From Sphingobacterium cellulitidis (GTDB taxonomy: Bacteria > Bacteroidota > Bacteroidia > Sphingobacteriales > Sphingobacteriaceae): 64,000 bases of DNA. Shown in pieces: positions 38,504-48,800 of this stretch; position 1 is the first letter of the stretch; each line of letters starts with the position of its first letter. The position numbers were made by a program, and so were the translations under genes. Where the stretch lies: the NCBI GenBank assembly GCA_002245855.1, contig NOUX01000005.1, positions 248,001-312,000 on the forward strand, given 5' to 3'. Under the pieces are notes generated by a model. That model saw nothing but the letters and a program-made list of their open reading frames with translations, was not told where the DNA came from and searched no databases.

Positions 38504-38538
38504 AAAAAAGGGGAATAATCAATTATTCCCCTTTTTTT
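38504..38538. terminator. Bidirectional terminator between prc and the M28 peptidase gene
   Basis: AAAAAAGGGGAATAA and TTATTCCCCTTTTTT form a long stem with loop TCAA, with T-runs on both strands. It can end both convergent genes. Confidence 0.9.
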
Positions 38539-38551
38539 GTTCCTACCCCTC

Positions 38552-40153
38552 TTAATATCCTACACCAGTTCTCCGCGGCTGACGAATTGCTGGCCAAGTT
38601 CCTGGCTTACCACTTGCATCCGTTGGTAAAAAACGCTTCTCACGATTTACTAACCCTGGCTCCTCGGATGCCTTATACGTTAATATCGCTGTTAATATTA
38701 CATTCGACATCAAATCATCAAATACTATTTTATCATAGGTATCTAAGTTGGTATGCCACGTATTGCTGAAATAACCCCAAGACAAGGAACTCAACATAAA
38801 CCCTGGTACGCCAGCAGCCACAAATGAAGCATGGTCTGATCCGCCGCCACCAGGTGAACCTGGAAATTGTGTCTTGATATCCTTGGTTATCTCACTTGGA
38901 ACAGCTTCTAACCAACGTCCCATAAAATCATAGGCATGAACAAATCCGGAACCTTTGATATTTGCAACACGACCGGTTCCATTGTCCAAATTGAATACCG
39001 CCTGTGTCTTTTCAATAACTTCTGGATTATCCAATACAAAGGAACGTGAACCATTTAAGCCTTGTTCCTCACTTCCCCACAAACCCACTAAAATTGTCCT
39101 CTTGGGATTCGGTAGAACTTTCTTTAGAACTCGCGCAACCTCCATCATGGCAATCGTACCAGTACCATTATCTGTTGCTCCAGAACCACCTTCCCATGAA
39201 TCCAAATGCGCTGATAATATCACATACTCATCAGGGAATTGTGAACCTTTAATTTCTGCAATCGTGTTGAACGATGGGACACTGCCCAAATGTTTGGAAG
39301 AAGTCTCAACTTTAATTTTTGGCGCATAACCCTTCTCGGCTAGTCTGTACAGAATCCCGTAATCTTCTAAGGAAATATCCACTGATGGTGCTTTATGGGT
39401 CCTTGCACCAAAAATTTTGTTGGCACCAAATTCTCCCGACCAATAACTACTCAAAATACCTACTGCACCTGCATCCTCTAGAACGGAAGGAATAGAATTC
39501 GGAGCTAACCCAGTTGCTTTGATTCTTTCATTCCATACCGCTCCTAAGGAATCTCGCTGTCTTTGCATCTTCGCAAAGGATTCCGGAGTTCCATATTCTT
39601 TCCAATTGGCATCTGGGCGTCCTGTTAATTGTGGCATAGAAACCATGACGTATTTCCCTTTTACTTTTGGCAACCATGCACGGAACGATACTGAATCCTT
39701 AATATCTGGCAAGGCAATAACTTCTGCCTCAATTGCTTTTCCTTTGGTAGTCGGACTCCATGCTAATTGTGTTCCGGCAAGTGTCTTCTGCCGTGGATAG
39801 GTCATATCAATATGAGAAATCCCGCGTTCCCAGCCATGCCATTCTCCAAATTGTTGATTCTTTGCAGAAATTCCCCAACGTTGAAAGGTCTTTAATGCCC
39901 ATTCATTCGCATGGGTCATCTGAGGTGTACCAACTAAACGTGGTCCCACAACATCTAACAATTCAAACGCCAATAACTCTAACTCTGAATTATTCTTTGC
40001 CTCATTGACAATCTGCTCAACAACAGGATCTAAAGACTTTGACCCCGATTCTCCCATACGCTGCGCATAAACCGTTGAATAAGAAATCCCCGTTGCCAAT
40101 ACCAAAAAAGCAATCTTCTTGAATTGACAAATTCTGTTTCCATTGAGTTTCAT
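38552..40153 (-). CDS. Exported M28 family zinc peptidase
   Basis: 533-aa secreted aminopeptidase/carboxypeptidase-Q-like enzyme. A signal peptide (to about residue 30, SYSTVYAQ) and a protease-associated insert (near 120-290) precede the M28 catalytic domain. Zinc-binding residues are visible in ILSAHLDSWEGG (His, Asp), SGATDNGTG (Asp), GSEEQGLNGS (Glu-Glu) and a C-terminal GGGGSDHASFVAAGVPG (His). It would release amino acids or dipeptides from peptides outside the cytoplasm. Confidence 0.93.
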   Translation of the reverse strand: MKLNGNRICQFKKIAFLVLATGISYSTVYAQRMGESGSKSLDPVVEQIVNEAKNNSELELLAFELLDVVGPRLVGTPQMTHANEWALKTFQRWGISAKNQQFGEWHGWERGISHIDMTYPRQKTLAGTQLAWSPTTKGKAIEAEVIALPDIKDSVSFRAWLPKVKGKYVMVSMPQLTGRPDANWKEYGTPESFAKMQRQRDSLGAVWNERIKATGLAPNSIPSVLEDAGAVGILSSYWSGEFGANKIFGARTHKAPSVDISLEDYGILYRLAEKGYAPKIKVETSSKHLGSVPSFNTIAEIKGSQFPDEYVILSAHLDSWEGGSGATDNGTGTIAMMEVARVLKKVLPNPKRTILVGLWGSEEQGLNGSRSFVLDNPEVIEKTQAVFNLDNGTGRVANIKGSGFVHAYDFMGRWLEAVPSEITKDIKTQFPGSPGGGGSDHASFVAAGVPGFMLSSLSWGYFSNTWHTNLDTYDKIVFDDLMSNVILTAILTYKASEEPGLVNREKRFLPTDASGKPGTWPAIRQPRRTGVGY

Positions 40154-40302
40154 AGTAGTATATTTTATTATTTAGGTAAACTCAAAGGTCGGCAAAATTT
40201 GTCAATTACCTCGGCTTTTTAGCCTAATACCTCAAATCCAGACCTAATCCAAATCAGCTTTCTTCAACTATCGGAGACTCAATTTTAGTATCAATTTGTA
40301 AA

Positions 40303-40333
40303 CAAAAAAATAGCCTAGGCAACACCTAGGCTA
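40303..40333 (-). terminator. Terminator of pgi
   Basis: TAGCCTAGG/CCTAGGCTA, a perfect 9-bp stem with a 5-nt loop, followed on the minus strand by a run of seven T residues. Confidence 0.88.
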
Positions 40334-40400
40334 TTAAAACTTTTTAAAAACTTTCAATTAGTCATAGAACATTAATTCCTTAAATGAAATATTTCGAACT

Positions 40401-42050
40401 CTAACTTCTCCAGCTTTTATACTGATTGATTAATCCATTTGTTGATGAATCATGAGACTCAACCAAATTATTACCTTCTAATTCCGGAAGAATCTTATTA
40501 GCCAACTGCTTGCCAAGCTCAACACCCCATTGATCAAAACTGAAAATATTCCAAATGATCCCTTGAACAAAAATCTTGTGCTCATATAAGGCTATTAAGG
40601 TACCTAAGGTCTTTGGAGTAATTTCTTTGATCAGAAATGAATTGGTGGGTCTATTCCCTTCAAACACTTTAAATGGTGTCAACTCATTGATCTCAGATTC
40701 TGATTTTCCTGCTTTCTTCAATTCTGCAACAACTTCAGATTCCGACTTACCATTCATCAATGCTTCAGTTTGTGCAAAAAAGTTTGAAAGTAACATCTGA
40801 TGATGTTTTCCAAGTGGATTATGTGAAATCGCTGGAGCAATAAAATCACACGGAATCAATTTAGTCCCCTGGTGAATCAACTGGTAAAATGCATGCTGAC
40901 CATTGGTTCCAGGTTCACCCCAAATAATCGGTCCTGTTTCATAATCGACCCTATTTCCATTTCTGTCAATATACTTTCCATTACTCTCCATATCCCCTTG
41001 TTGGAAATATGCCGCAAATCGATGTAAATATTGATCATACGGTAATATCGCGCTACTCTCTGCCTCGAAGAAATTGTTATACCAAATTCCTAATAAGGCC
41101 ATGATAACAGGAATATTCTCCTCAAACTCTGCATTTCTAAAATGCTCATCTGCTTCATATGCGCCAGTCAATAGCTCCTCAAAATGATCATAACCGACCG
41201 ATAAACATATCGACAATCCAATTGCAGACCATAATGAATATCGACCACCTACCCAATCCCAGAACTCAAACATATTCTTTGTGTCAATCCCAAATGCGGA
41301 TACGCCGGATTCATTGGTACTCAAGGCAGCAAAATGCTTCGCTACATCGCTTTCCTTTGCTCCCGATTTTAAAAACCATTCCTTCGCACTATTGGCATTT
41401 GCCATGGTCTCTTGTGTAGTAAAGGTCTTCGAAGCAATTAAGAACAAGGTAGTCTCCGGATCTAAGGTCTTCAAGGTCTCCGCAATTTGAGTCGCATCAA
41501 CATTGGAGACAAAATGCATATTCAACCGAGTCTTATAGGCCTTTAACCCTTCAGTTACCATAACTGGACCTAGGTCAGAACCTCCGATACCAATATTCAC
41601 AACATCAGTAATCTCCTTGTCCGTAAATCCTTTCCACTCCCCAGAAATAACACGATTCGAGAAGTCTTTCATTCTGTCTAATACAGCCTGAATCTCTGGC
41701 ATAACATCCTTGCCATCGGTAAGTACAGGTTTCCCAGATCTATTTCTTAAAGCAGTATGTAGAACCGCACGATCCTCTGTCTCATTAATCTTTTCTCCAT
41801 TGAACATCGCATCAATGGCATCTTTTAATTGACATTCGCGAGCCAATTGAATTAATAATGCAATAGTCTCTTCGTTAATCCTATTTTTTGAATAATCTAA
41901 TAGGATATCGCCCAAATAAATGGAAAACTTATCGAAACGTTCCGCATCCTTTGCAAATAAATCCTTGATGCTGGATTCGTTTATCGTTATAAAATGATCG
42001 GCTAAATATTTGAAGGCTTGGGTTGTTGTAAAATCAATTTTCGGTAACAT
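40401..42050 (-). CDS. pgi: Glucose-6-phosphate isomerase
   Basis: 549-aa enzyme interconverting glucose-6-P and fructose-6-P. It shows [58 protein letters not shown] and the C-terminal [11 protein letters not shown]. The ATG at 42050 (MLPKIDF) is preferred over an upstream TTG, because it gives the usual family length and lies just after a promoter-like element. It supplies sugar phosphates for the polysaccharide pathways as well as glycolysis. Confidence 0.96.
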   Translation of the reverse strand: MLPKIDFTTTQAFKYLADHFITINESSIKDLFAKDAERFDKFSIYLGDILLDYSKNRINEETIALLIQLARECQLKDAIDAMFNGEKINETEDRAVLHTALRNRSGKPVLTDGKDVMPEIQAVLDRMKDFSNRVISGEWKGFTDKEITDVVNIGIGGSDLGPVMVTEGLKAYKTRLNMHFVSNVDATQIAETLKTLDPETTLFLIASKTFTTQETMANANSAKEWFLKSGAKESDVAKHFAALSTNESGVSAFGIDTKNMFEFWDWVGGRYSLWSAIGLSICLSVGYDHFEELLTGAYEADEHFRNAEFEENIPVIMALLGIWYNNFFEAESSAILPYDQYLHRFAAYFQQGDMESNGKYIDRNGNRVDYETGPIIWGEPGTNGQHAFYQLIHQGTKLIPCDFIAPAISHNPLGKHHQMLLSNFFAQTEALMNGKSESEVVAELKKAGKSESEINELTPFKVFEGNRPTNSFLIKEITPKTLGTLIALYEHKIFVQGIIWNIFSFDQWGVELGKQLANKILPELEGNNLVESHDSSTNGLINQYKSWRS

Positions 42051-42068
42051 ATATTTTTTACTTTTGTT

Positions 42069-42095
42069 CAAATATAAGGATTACAGCTAAATCAA
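42069..42095 (-). promoter_or_regulatory. Candidate promoter of pgi
   Basis: On the minus strand TTG (42095-42093), 16 nt, TATATTTG (42076-42069). The -7 element is a full match; the spacer is one nt below the usual range. It ends 18 nt before the pgi ATG. Confidence 0.5.
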
Positions 42096-42110
42096 TCCTT
42101 AATTTTATAT

Positions 42111-42118
42111 TATCTTTG
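42111..42118 (+). promoter_or_regulatory. Candidate -7 element of prfB
   Basis: TATCTTTG matches TAnnTTTG and ends 5 nt before the prfB ATG. No clear -33 TTG was found at the right distance. Confidence 0.4.
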
Positions 42119-42123
42119 TTCTT

Positions 42124-43207
42124 ATGACCAAAGAACAAATTCAAGACTTGAGGGACAGAATTACTTCCCTGAGGAGGCATCTTTGACATTGATGTCAAAA
42201 AAGCTGAAATCGAACGTGAAACCCAAATAACACTGCAACCTGATTTTTGGGATGACCCCAAAGCCGCAGAAAAAATCCTGCACTCCATAAAAAACCATAA
42301 AATCTGGACCGACCAATTCGACGAAGTCTATTCATCAGTCGAAGATACCGGTGTATTATATGAATTTTTCCAATCAGGGGATGCTTCTGAAAAAGAACTT
42401 GAAGAGCAATACCAAATCGCCTTGAATGTTGTTGAAGAACTGGAATTCAAAAATATGCTGAGTGCCGAAGAGGATCAGCTGGACGCTATCCTTCAAATCA
42501 CTGCGGGTGCAGGTGGTACCGAATCTTGCGATTGGGCAGCAATGCTTATGCGAATGTATATCATGTGGGGAGAAAAACATGGCTGCAAAGTAACTGAACA
42601 GGATTATCAAGAAGGCGATGTTGCTGGTATAAAAACTGTAACCCTCCAATTCTCAGGAAATTTCTCCTATGGTTATCTCAAGGGTGAAAATGGAGTTCAT
42701 CGCTTAGTACGCATATCACCATTTGACTCAAACGCCAAAAGGCATACTTCCTTCGCTTCTGTATATGTTTACCCTTTGGTGGATGACAATATTGAAATCG
42801 AAGTTAAGGACTCGGAAATCGAATGGGATACCTTCCGCTCTGGCGGTGCTGGTGGACAAAACGTAAATAAGGTCGAAACCGCAGTTCGTTTACACCACAA
42901 ACCAACCGGCATTATTATTAAGAACCAGGAGTCTAGGTCCCAATTACAGAATAAAGAAAATGCTTTACGCCTTTTAAAATCTCAATTGTATGAAATTGAA
43001 ATGAGAAAACGTCAGGAAGCAACAGCAGCGATTGAGGGCTCCAAGAAAAAAATCGAATGGGGTTCTCAAATTCGAAATTATGTCCTACATCCATATAAAC
43101 TGATCAAGGACCTAAGAACGAATACGGAAACTTCAAATACACAAGCTGTATTGGATGGTGACCTCGATGAATTCTTGAAAACTTATCTCATGGAATTTGG
43201 TGGTTAA
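42124..43207 (+). CDS. prfB: Peptide chain release factor 2, programmed +1 frameshift
   Basis: 360-aa release factor for UGA and UAA codons, read as 20 codons from ATG 42124, then a +1 shift at CTT TGA (42181-42186), then from GAC 42185 to the TAA at 43205. Zero-frame translation stops after [20 protein letters not shown]. The stop-codon recognition motif SPF (near residue 198) and the catalytic GGQ in [13 protein letters not shown] (near 244) are present. An ORF-only annotation would start too late (for example at 42422) and lose the N-terminal domain. Divergent from pgi. Confidence 0.95.
42172..42187 (+). promoter_or_regulatory. prfB programmed frameshift site
   Basis: AGGAGG, 3 nt, CTT TGA C: the same layout as the E. 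coli RF2 site (AGGGGG, 3 nt, CUU UGA C). Low RF2 gives slow reading of UGA, so the ribosome slips from CTT to TTT and restores full-length synthesis. This is autoregulation known for RF2. Confidence 0.93.
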
Positions 43208-43239
43208 AACAATCCAAGAAGTAATAGACACACCATAAA

Positions 43240-43280
43240 AGTAAAGGGCATCTAATTATTAGCTGCCCTTACTATTTTTA
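43240..43280. terminator. Terminator between prfB and dcd
   Basis: AGTAAAGGGCA and TGCCCTTACT form a stem with one bulge and a 13-nt loop, followed by ATTTTTATTT on the plus strand and TTTACTTTTA on the minus strand. It probably serves both convergent genes. Confidence 0.7.
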
Positions 43281-43329
43281 TTTGTCAATCCTTTTGAAAC
43301 TTGAAATTTCAAATATCCAAGTTTTCTAT

Positions 43330-43866
43330 CTAGAATGCATTTTTCCACATCATACTCTCCACAGGTCTGATGGTTTTATTATTATATTTCGCATTGCCTT
43401 TACTATTGTACATGGTTTCAATATCACCTTCCACCACAAAGTAAATCAACTGTCCAATAGGCATTCCTGCATATACACGCACAGGTTGTGCTACTGAAAT
43501 TTCCAAAGTCCAGGTGTTACAAAAGCCAACATCACCTTTACCGGCAGTTGCATGGATATCGATACCCAAACGGCCTGTACTCGATTTCCCTTCCAAAAAC
43601 GGAACATGACCATGACTCTCCGTATATTCAAGAGTTACACCTAAATACAAAGTCCCAGGTTCAAGAACATACCCTTCGGCAGGAATTTCAAAATGCTCAA
43701 TTTCATTATGTTTCTTCGCATCTAAAACCTCATCCTTATAACGTGCTAAGTACTTTCCTAAATGTACATCGTAGGAATTCGTCCCTAAACACTTACGGTC
43801 GAATGGCTCAATAACGATCATTCCTTTATCGATTTCCTCTAAAATTCTCTTGTCTGATAATATCAT
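43330..43866 (-). CDS. dcd: dCTP deaminase
   Basis: 178-aa trimeric enzyme converting dCTP to dUTP for thymidylate synthesis. It shows PFDRKCLGTNSYDVHLG, the LEGKSSTGRLGIDIHATAG active-site block (Ser, Arg) and GFCNTWTLEI with the conserved Glu. The signature matches deaminase, not the bifunctional DCD-DUT, though this was not tested by alignment. Transcribed alone from a good promoter. Confidence 0.93.
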   Translation of the reverse strand: MILSDKRILEEIDKGMIVIEPFDRKCLGTNSYDVHLGKYLARYKDEVLDAKKHNEIEHFEIPAEGYVLEPGTLYLGVTLEYTESHGHVPFLEGKSSTGRLGIDIHATAGKGDVGFCNTWTLEISVAQPVRVYAGMPIGQLIYFVVEGDIETMYNSKGNAKYNNKTIRPVESMMWKNAF

Positions 43867-43901
43867 AGTATGGACCTAATATGCTGCTGATTAGCAGGAT
43901 T

Positions 43902-43931
43902 CAAAAATACATATTTTTTGCGCTACTACAA
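43902..43931 (-). promoter_or_regulatory. Promoter of dcd
   Basis: On the minus strand TTG (43931-43929), 19 nt, TATTTTTG (43909-43902): a full match to the Bacteroidota pattern. The predicted leader is about 30 nt. Confidence 0.6.
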
Positions 43932-44038
43932 GCTATTTAAGTTTATTCAGAGGATTCATGGGTAAACTTAGAATATTCATTCAAGATTTTTTATATTGCA
44001 TTTACAATTGTAAACTAACCAACACCTAATTCTCAAAA

Positions 44039-44617
44039 ATGCTCTGTTATAGTTCATATAGCTTAGAAGAACTTTTTATTCTCATGAAAAATTCAGATGA
44101 AACTGCTTTCAATGAATTATATGATCGTACTTGGCAAAAACTATATCTTACGGCTAGAGCAAAAACGAATAATGAAGGTCTAGCTAAGGAATTAATCCAG
44201 GATATCTTTATTGATTTTTGGGACAAAAAACATATTAGAGAAATTAAGGATGTTAAAGCCTACCTCAATCAAACTCTTCGATTTAAAATTATTGATATCT
44301 ATAGATCAAAAAAACTTGATTTTGAAACTCTGGATGATATTGAAAATATTCTAATCGAATCAACAAGCTCTGATAAATATTTAATTGAACGCGAGCTTAA
44401 CATAATTCTTAATTATTGGATGAAGAGCCTTCCTTTAAAAAGAAGGAAGATTTTTGAACTCCATTACTTCGAAAATAAATCCACAAAGGAAATCAGTGAA
44501 ACCCTGCAACTCTCAATCAAGACCGTTCAAAATCAACTAATTACCAGCAAATCATCTTTAAAAGGAGTCCTTCAAAAAATTCTTTTTATTCTTTTTGTTT
44601 TTTTCTTTAGGACATAA
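44039..44617 (+). CDS. ECF sigma factor (SusC/SusD-linked)
   Basis: 192-aa RpoE-type sigma factor. Region 2 (DETAFNELYDRTWQKLYLTA, ELIQDIFIDFWDK) and region 4 (LPLKRRKIFELHYFENKSTK, EISETLQLSIKTVQNQL) are clear. The C-terminus is a hydrophobic tail (ILFILFVFFF), a feature seen in many Bacteroidota sigma factors of nutrient-uptake loci. It is followed by fecR, susC and susD genes, so it probably turns on this unit when the substrate binds the SusC receptor. Confidence 0.93.
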   Translation: MLCYSSYSLEELFILMKNSDETAFNELYDRTWQKLYLTARAKTNNEGLAKELIQDIFIDFWDKKHIREIKDVKAYLNQTLRFKIIDIYRSKKLDFETLDDIENILIESTSSDKYLIERELNIILNYWMKSLPLKRRKIFELHYFENKSTKEISETLQLSIKTVQNQLITSKSSLKGVLQKILFILFVFFFRT

Positions 44618-44664
44618 GAGTGTTTTCTACGACTATATAGATAGCCAAAGCTATTAACCTAAAA

Positions 44665-45813
44665 ATGTCTAATAGAAAAAATAAAATACAACAGTTGATA
44701 AAAATTCTCTTTACCCGGTATTCCAAAGGAATTTCAGGCAAGAATGAAAGGGAATTGGTAGAAAAAATATATGATTCTATCGATCTGGGACAAACTGACG
44801 CCAATCAGGACCTTGAAAGAATAAAAAATGAAATTAAGTTTTCAATTGACCATAAAATTTCAAGGAAAAAATCTTCCAGTGTTTTCCGTAAATTGTACTA
44901 TCCTTCAGCTGCTGCAATACTTATATGCTTAGCTTTTGGATACTATATTTTTCGAACTTCTAAGGAAAATACAAACATCCTTGACAATCCCACTGTACAT
45001 CACCTCGAAACTACCCTTAAGAGTCCAACTATTTCATTAAATGATAAAAACTTTTATAATCTTAAAATTACAACACCTCCTGGAACAAAATATCAAGTCA
45101 TTGATGATGAAAAAGTTCTGGATTTAACCGCATTAACCTCAAATGAAACCTCCAAAAGCATAAAAATTATTAACCCCTGTAAGGAACCAATATCAATTTT
45201 ATTAAATGATGGATCCCAAGTTTGGTTGAATTTTAACTCCAGCCTTGAATTCGAATATGATATTCAAAAAAATCACAGGCTGGCTAAAATCATTGGTGAA
45301 GTTTTTTTCGATGTTAAAAAAATAACGAATAATGATGCTAGTGTCCCATTCGAAGTAAAAACCCGATTACAAACCATTGAAGTTCTCGGTACTAAATTTA
45401 ATGTTAATACAACTTCTCCTGACGAAGAGAATGTTGAATTATTAGAAGGAAGTATTCGACTTTCTCATAATGTCTCAAAGATTAAAACGCTACTTATTCC
45501 TGGTCAAAAGGCATTTCTTAAAGACAACTCAAATAAAATATTAATAACCAATTCAAATTCTGAAGAAAAGGCTAAAGCATGGCGTAAAGGTCTTTTTTAC
45601 TTTGACTCAGAAAGCCTTCAAGCTATTGGTAAGGAACTCTCCTTATGGTATGAAATACCTGTAATTATTTCTCCAGAAATAAAGTCCTTGAAAATAACAG
45701 CAATGATCAAACGCTCTGAAAAAATAGAAAAAGTCTTGGAATTAATAGAATTAACTAACAATGTCAAATCAAACACTATGAATGGAAAAATCTATATAAA
45801 CAAAAAGTACTAA
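44665..45813 (+). CDS. FecR-type anti-sigma factor
   Basis: 382-aa inner-membrane regulator. It has a cytoplasmic N-terminal part (1-78) that would bind the sigma factor, one membrane helix (AAAILICLAFGYYIF, near 82-97) and a periplasmic FecR domain (VWLNFNSSLEFEYD, IGEVFFDVKK, VLGTKFNVN, VELLEGSIRL) with a C-terminal DUF4974-type domain. It would pass the signal from the STN domain of the next gene's SusC to the sigma factor. Confidence 0.93.
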   Translation: MSNRKNKIQQLIKILFTRYSKGISGKNERELVEKIYDSIDLGQTDANQDLERIKNEIKFSIDHKISRKKSSSVFRKLYYPSAAAILICLAFGYYIFRTSKENTNILDNPTVHHLETTLKSPTISLNDKNFYNLKITTPPGTKYQVIDDEKVLDLTALTSNETSKSIKIINPCKEPISILLNDGSQVWLNFNSSLEFEYDIQKNHRLAKIIGEVFFDVKKITNNDASVPFEVKTRLQTIEVLGTKFNVNTTSPDEENVELLEGSIRLSHNVSKIKTLLIPGQKAFLKDNSNKILITNSNSEEKAKAWRKGLFYFDSESLQAIGKELSLWYEIPVIISPEIKSLKITAMIKRSEKIEKVLELIELTNNVKSNTMNGKIYINKKY

Positions 45814-45866
45814 TAATCAATTAACCAAAATTGCATTGAAAACAATTTTAATAACTAACTAAACTT

Positions 45867-48800
45867 ATGATGCTTAAATTATTTTTTAAATCGCTCAAAG
45901 TCCATCTAAATAGACCTGTTTACTGGTCTATCCTCGGAATTTTGTTCACTTGTCAATCAGTTTTTGGATCCTTGATCGATCCTCAAAAAACAATTACTGT
46001 TAATTATCAGAACACACCCCTTAAGCAAGTCTTCAAAAATTTAAATGAAGAAGCAGGAATTCAATTCATCTATTCCAATCAAGATTTGGATGAAACTAAA
46101 AGGATCACACTAAAACTGATAAACAGCCCCATTAAAACTGTTGTTACTGAGATTTTCTCGACAATAAATGTCTCTTTTGAAATTAAGGACAACACAATTA
46201 TTGTCAAAAAGACCAATGAAAGAAGGCTAAATCAGGAACGAACCATTAAAGGACAGGTCTTAAATGAAAGTAATGCTCCTATTCCAAATTCCACTATTCA
46301 AACTAGCTTTTCGAATCGTTCAACTTCAACTAATCAAAATGGAAATTTTGAAATTAATGTTCAATCACAAGACACTTATATTACAGTAACCTCCATTGGT
46401 TATGTATCTCGTCAAATTGAAATTAAATCGGCTAATGATTATAGAATTATCCTAAAAGATAGCACTGATGCATTAGACGAGGTCGTAGTGGTAGGTTTTG
46501 GAACACAAAGAAAGGCTTCAGTGGTCGGGGCAATCTCCAGTATCGAACCGGAAAGATTAAAAAGTGGTACGACAAGATCAATGAGTAATAATTTGGCTGG
46601 ACAACTAGCCGGAGTAATTGCTGTACAAAGATCTGGAGAACCCGGATATGATAACTCCAACTTTTGGATTCGTGGTATCAGTACATTCGGTGGAAATAGA
46701 AATCCATTGATTCTAGTTGATGGTGTTGAAAGATCACTTGATAATATGGACCCTGAGGAGATTGAGTCTTTTTCCATTTTAAAAGATGCAGCGGCGAGTG
46801 CTGTATATGGGGTAAGAGGAGCGAATGGAGTGATTCTAATTAACACCAAAAGAGGAAAAGTCGGAAAACCAACCGTATCTGCAAGATATGAACAAGGGTT
46901 TACTTCCCCAATCCAATTACCTGATTTCATAGGTGCCGCCGATTATTTGGAAGTAATGAATAGCATTAGAGAAGAACGTGGAGATGCTCCTCTATATTCT
47001 CAAGAAAGAATTGATAACATCCGAAACAATGTTGACCCTGATTTATACCCTGATGTAAATTGGTTGGATGCTATCCTAAAAAATCAAGCCGGAAATTCCA
47101 GAGCAAACCTTAGCGTTAATGGAGGAACGGATATTTTAAGATATTCATTGGTGACTTCATATTATGGTGAAAGCGGAATTATCGAAAGAGATAAAAATCA
47201 AGCTTGGGATTCTTCCTCAAAACTGAATAGATATAACGTAAGATCAAATGTTGATATCAATATTAGTCCTACAACTCTATTCAGATTAAATATTGGTGGA
47301 TATTTACAGGATCGTAGTCGTGCTCCTCAAAGTGTGGACGACTTATTCCAACAAGCTTTTACAATACCTCCTTATGTCCACCCAACCATTTATTCTTCTG
47401 GCGAAATTCCAAGAACTCCTGAAAGAACAAACCCTTGGGCATTGGCAACTCAAAGGGGCTACGAAAGAATTAGTGCCAGTAAACTTGAATCTTTATTTTC
47501 CCTGGAACAAGATTTAAAATTTTTCCTGCCAGGACTGAAAGCCAGAGGCTTATTTTCATTCGACCGTTATTCTAATACCTCTGTAGTTAGAAGTAAAGAT
47601 CCTGACTATTTTAACCCTGCAATCGGACGGGATGATCAAGGTAATCTACTTTTGGTTATTGATAAATACGGTCAAGATTTCTTGGGATATTCTAAAGGGT
47701 CTGACTGGGGTGATAAAAGCGTCTACCTAGAAGGTGCTTTAAATTATAGTAAATTCTTTGGCATGCACAATGTGGAAGGAATGGTGCTGTATAATCAACG
47801 AAATTATGATAATGGTGATCTTCTTCCCTACAGGAATCAAGGTATGGCAGCTAGATTCTCTTACAATTACAATAACCGCTATATCGCCGAATTCAACTTT
47901 GGATATAATGGGTCAGAGAACTTTGCTCCAGGTAAAAGATATGGCTTCTTCCCTTCTTTCGCTCTCGGATGGTATATCTCGGAAGAAAAATTCATGGAAA
48001 ACTACAAAGAAACTTTATCTAAATTAAAACTGAGAGGTTCTTATGGTCTTGTTGGAAATGATCGCTTAGATGGACGAAGGTTTGCATATATCACCACTAT
48101 CAATGAAACTGGAGGTTATAGATGGGGATTAAACAATGACTTCTATAGAGCCGGACGTTTCGAAGGTGACCAAGGTAATTCCAACCTTACTTGGGAAACC
48201 GTAGCAAAATCAAACATAGGACTTGAATTAGGGGTGTGGAATGCGCTAGATTTCCAAATCGATTTCTTTCATGAAGATAGAAAAAATATTTTCATGCAAC
48301 GCAGATCAATCCCTGGCTCTAGTGGTTTCACCAATGCTCCTTGGGCTAACTATGGTGCTGTCAAGAATAAAGGTATAGATATGTCCTTAGAATTTAACAA
48401 AAACTTATCTCAAGACTTCTTCTTATCACTTCGGGGAACTTTTACCTATGCTAAAAACCAAATCATGGAACAAGACGAACCTAGTGCTATTATTGGAACC
48501 TCAAGGTCTTCAACAGGTAAACCAATAGGCCAACAATTTGGACTAATAGCGGATGGTTTATTTAAAGAATCTGATTTTAAAGATGTTGAAAACGGAATTC
48601 TAATCGATGACATCCCAACACATACATTTGGAGTAATCAGACCAGGTGACATAAAGTATCAGGATTTAAACCAAGATGGCGTTGTGGATGCATTAGATGT
48701 TACGGCCATTGGTGGTACCGAGGATCCAACCGTCGTTTTTGGATTCGGAACAAATATGAGATATAAAGCTATCGATTTCGGGTTTTTCTTCCAAGGTCTA

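Noticed and set aside
42058..42288. Minus-strand open frame across the start of prfB
   Set aside because: It overlaps the pgi/prfB promoter region and the frameshifted start of prfB, which explains the sequence better.
42422..43207. prfB read as a shorter gene starting at an internal Met
   Set aside because: The coding sense continues upstream to 42185 and joins the 20-codon first frame through a canonical +1 shift site.
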